NCBI GenBank assembly: GCA_943327965.2
Contig: CALPYQ020000095.1
Coordinates: forward strand, 1-6,764
Direction of reading: 5' to 3'
DNA from: Singulisphaera sp. GP187
GTDB taxonomy: Bacteria; Pseudomonadota; Gammaproteobacteria; Burkholderiales; Burkholderiaceae_C
Length of the DNA stretch: 6,764 nt
Position numbers and translations under genes: made by a program. Under the pieces are notes generated by a model, which saw only the letters and a program-made list of their open reading frames with translations, did no database searches and was not told where the DNA came from. Positions within the stretch are counted from its first letter, which is position 1, and the number at the start of each line of letters is the position of its first letter. Shown here one piece after another: positions 5,397 to 6,764 of the stretch.

Positions 5397-5834
5397 TCAG
5401 TCCTTGGTTGCGTGCCTTTGCACGCAATCAATGTACACCTGGCCATCCGGCATCTTGCCGGCCCGTTGGCTTTCAAAAATCATTCGACCCAAGCATTCCA
5501 TGGTGGCATGGTGGGCCTCATGCAATGATTGCTTTTTGTGGCTCAACAGCTCTACAGCCTGACGGATGCCCCGAGGCTGGTCAATGCTGCACTGCTCACT
5601 GATGGACAAATGCATCGACAGGTGCAAAAAGGGATTTTCACGCGCAGGGTCGATGTTTTTCATAGCGGCCAAGGCCGCATCGACATCTGACAACTCAGTG
5701 TGATATTCGGGATGTTCGTCAATCCACTGGCTGGCCAAAATTTCAATGGGTTCCATGGTGGCGCCAGAGCGGGCTTTGGCATAGGCCCCGCAAAAAAAAC
5801 GGCGCACATCGGCTTGGGAAGGTTGAATTAGCAT
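5397..5834 (-). CDS. DUF1841 family protein
   Basis: 145-residue protein of unknown function recognised as DUF1841, found mainly in beta- and gammaproteobacteria. The family pattern is clear: PSQADVRRFF near the N terminus, QWIDEHPEYH in the middle, then NPFLHLSMHLSISEQ, SIDQPRGIRQ, HEAHHATMECLG and a C-terminal YIDCVQRHA. Several conserved His/Glu residues (HLSMHL, HEAHH) could bind metal, but this is not established. It is soluble with no signal peptide. The longest frame starts at GTG 5888; ATG 5834 (MLIQPSQADV) is chosen because it matches the family start and the extra 18 residues lie in the divergent promoter region. No strong Shine-Dalgarno precedes it. It is divergent from the thiolase gene and convergent with the cytochrome gene. 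Confidence 0.9.
   Translation of the reverse strand: MLIQPSQADVRRFFCGAYAKARSGATMEPIEILASQWIDEHPEYHTELSDVDAALAAMKNIDPARENPFLHLSMHLSISEQCSIDQPRGIRQAVELLSHKKQSLHEAHHATMECLGRMIFESQRAGKMPDGQVYIDCVQRHATKD
5406..5429. terminator. Terminator-like hairpin at the convergent gene ends, inside the DUF1841 C-terminus
   Basis: TTGCGTGC (5408-5415) and GCACGCAA (5420-5427) pair perfectly around a CTTT loop, extended by a G-T and a G-C pair. It starts 15 bases after the cytochrome stop and within the last codons of the DUF1841 gene. No T-run follows on either strand, so it may stabilise the cytochrome mRNA 3' end or pause polymerase rather than terminate alone. Confidence 0.45.
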
Positions 5835-5865
5835 GACCGAATTGTCGCTTAGGCGGAATAAAGGC

Positions 5866-5894
5866 TTGAATTTCAAGAAGACATGCACTATATT
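5866..5894 (+). promoter_or_regulatory. Predicted pcaF-like gene promoter
   Basis: TTGAAT (5866-5871), a 17-base spacer and TATATT (5889-5894) form a good sigma70-type promoter, with a predicted start near 5901 and a leader of about 34 bases. On the opposite strand TATAGT (5892-5887) with TTCAAG 18 bases upstream may serve the DUF1841 gene, so the two divergent -10 elements overlap. Confidence 0.5.
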
Positions 5895-5909
5895 GCATGA
5901 TTCTTGAAA
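5871..5909. repeat. 39-bp interrupted palindrome over divergent promoters
   Basis: Outer arms TTTCAAGAA (5871-5879) and TTCTTGAAA (5901-5909) are perfectly complementary. Inner arms ATGCA (5883-5887) and TGCAT (5894-5898) are nested inside almost the same centre. The hexamer CTTGAA or its complement occurs four times nearby (5865, 5872, 5903, 5911), two of them forming the 13-bp palindrome at 5865-5877. The dyad covers the spacer, -10 and start point of the predicted thiolase promoter and most of the opposite promoter, as expected for a shared operator. Confidence 0.6.
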
Positions 5910-5934
5910 CCTTGAACCATTTAAAAGTCAAATT

Positions 5935-6764
5935 ATGAGCAGCAACCTCACTCAAGCCTTCATTTGCGATGCCATCCGTACCCCCTTTGGTCGATATGGC
6001 GGTGCCTTGTCCAGCGTTCGAACGGATGACCTTGGCGCGATTCCCTTGCGCGCCCTGATGGCGCGCAACCCGCAAGTCGATTGGGCTGCCGTGACCGATG
6101 TGTTGTATGGCAATGCCAATCAAGCGGGTGAAGACAACCGCAACGTGGCCCACATGAGCAGTTTGTTGGCAGGCTTGCCGATCGATGTGCCGGGTGCCAC
6201 GCTCAATCGTTTGTGCGGTTCGGGTTTGGACGCAGTGGGAACGGCCGCACGCGCTATCAAATCGGGTGAGGCGGGTCTGATGATTGCAGGCGGCGTGGAA
6301 AGCATGAGCCGCGCGCCCTTTGTGATGCCCAAAGCGGAATCTGCATTCAGCCGAGCCAATGCGGTGTACGACACCACCATTGGCTGGCGCTTCATCAACA
6401 AATTGATGAAAGAAAAGTATGGTGTGGACTCCATGCCAGAGACCGCCGAAAACGTGGCAACCGATTACAAAATTGAACGCGAAGCGCAAGATCGTATGGC
6501 CCTGAACAGCCAAATGAAAGCGGTGGCGGCCCAAAAGGCAGGACACCTGGCGCGTGAAATTACAGCCGTCACCATTCCTCAAAAGAAGGGCGATGCCATT
6601 GTGGTGGACAAAGACGAACACCCCCGCGAAACCAGCATGGAATCATTGGCCAAACTCAAAGGCGTGGTCCGACCCGATGGCACCGTCACGGCCGGCAATG
6701 CCAGTGGTGTAAACGATGGATCGTGTGCCTTGTTGTTGGCCAACGAAAGCATGGCAGGCAAGTA
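5935..6764 (+). CDS. pcaF: 3-oxoadipyl-CoA thiolase, PcaF-like (3' end cut by window edge)
   Basis: N-terminal 276 residues of a thiolase that cleaves 3-oxoadipyl-CoA with CoA into succinyl-CoA and acetyl-CoA, the last step of the beta-ketoadipate pathway of aromatic degradation; the PaaJ enzyme of phenylacetate breakdown is nearly identical. The start MSSNLTQAFICDAIRTPFGR and the sequence GNANQAGEDNRNVAHMSSLL are characteristic of this thiolase subgroup. The nucleophilic Cys94 lies in NRLCGSGLDAVG, followed by GGVESMSRAPFVM and, near the edge, GNASGVNDGS. The C-terminal His and Cys catalytic residues lie outside the window. The ATG at 5935 has no clear Shine-Dalgarno; a predicted promoter and large dyad precede it. 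It is divergent from the DUF1841 gene. Assignment as pcaF rather than paaJ or a general acetyl-CoA acetyltransferase is likely but not certain. Confidence 0.85.
   Translation, partial: MSSNLTQAFICDAIRTPFGRYGGALSSVRTDDLGAIPLRALMARNPQVDWAAVTDVLYGNANQAGEDNRNVAHMSSLLAGLPIDVPGATLNRLCGSGLDAVGTAARAIKSGEAGLMIAGGVESMSRAPFVMPKAESAFSRANAVYDTTIGWRFINKLMKEKYGVDSMPETAENVATDYKIEREAQDRMALNSQMKAVAAQKAGHLAREITAVTIPQKKGDAIVVDKDEHPRETSMESLAKLKGVVRPDGTVTAGNASGVNDGSCALLLANESMAGK

Noticed and set aside
5835..5888. GTG start for the DUF1841 gene at 5888
   Set aside because: The extra 18 residues do not look like the family N terminus and would be encoded within the divergent promoter dyad.
5743..6621. 292-codon minus-strand open frame
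   Set aside because: It is antisense to the thiolase gene, rich in His/Phe/Cys as frame shadows are, and has no recognisable domain. The thiolase frame on the plus strand is unmistakable.

Overview
The window looks like chromosomal DNA from a betaproteobacterium, most likely a Comamonadaceae relative of Limnohabitans, Rhodoferax or Polaromonas. That placement rests on recalled protein similarity (the DUF1841 protein, the two-heme c4-type cytochrome, the PcaF-type thiolase), the moderate G+C content and the gene mix. It was not tested by a search. Coding is dense, with no gene-free stretch over about 150 bases and no transposase, integrase or CRISPR array.

Layout. Bases 1-2060 (minus strand) hold two tandem, diverged RPE65/carotenoid-oxygenase-family genes; the downstream one runs off the left edge. 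Upstream of them, on the same strand, is tRNA-Arg(CCT) at 2205-2279. Bases 2359-4608 (minus) are a compact three-gene operon: a MoxR-type AAA+ ATPase, a 70-residue glycine-rich membrane protein, and a CoxE-like VWA protein. Bases 4609-4727 are a regulatory gap holding a perfect TATAAT and a perfect FNR/ANR-type palindrome. Next is a plus-strand diheme cytochrome c4-like gene (4728-5390), convergent with a minus-strand DUF1841 gene (5397-5834). The last 100-base gap has an unusually strong dyad overlapping predicted divergent promoters, followed by the 5' part of a 3-oxoadipyl-CoA thiolase gene (pcaF-like), cut by the right edge.

How the genes may work together. MoxR and the VWA protein are a classic ATPase-adaptor pair that matures or remodels a protein target; the membrane protein between them may anchor or partner the pair. 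The cytochrome is a periplasmic electron carrier, and the FNR-like box suggests oxygen-responsive control. If the tandem oxygenases cleave lignin-type stilbenes rather than carotenoids, their aromatic aldehyde products could enter the beta-ketoadipate pathway that the thiolase completes; this is inference only.

Nothing here is clearly a new system. The items most worth following are the FNR-type box, the pcaF/DUF1841 dyad, the small protein inside the moxR-coxE operon, and the residue difference between the tandem oxygenases. Several start codons were placed downstream of the longest reading frame because the longest frames begin at TTG or GTG codons without ribosome-binding support.
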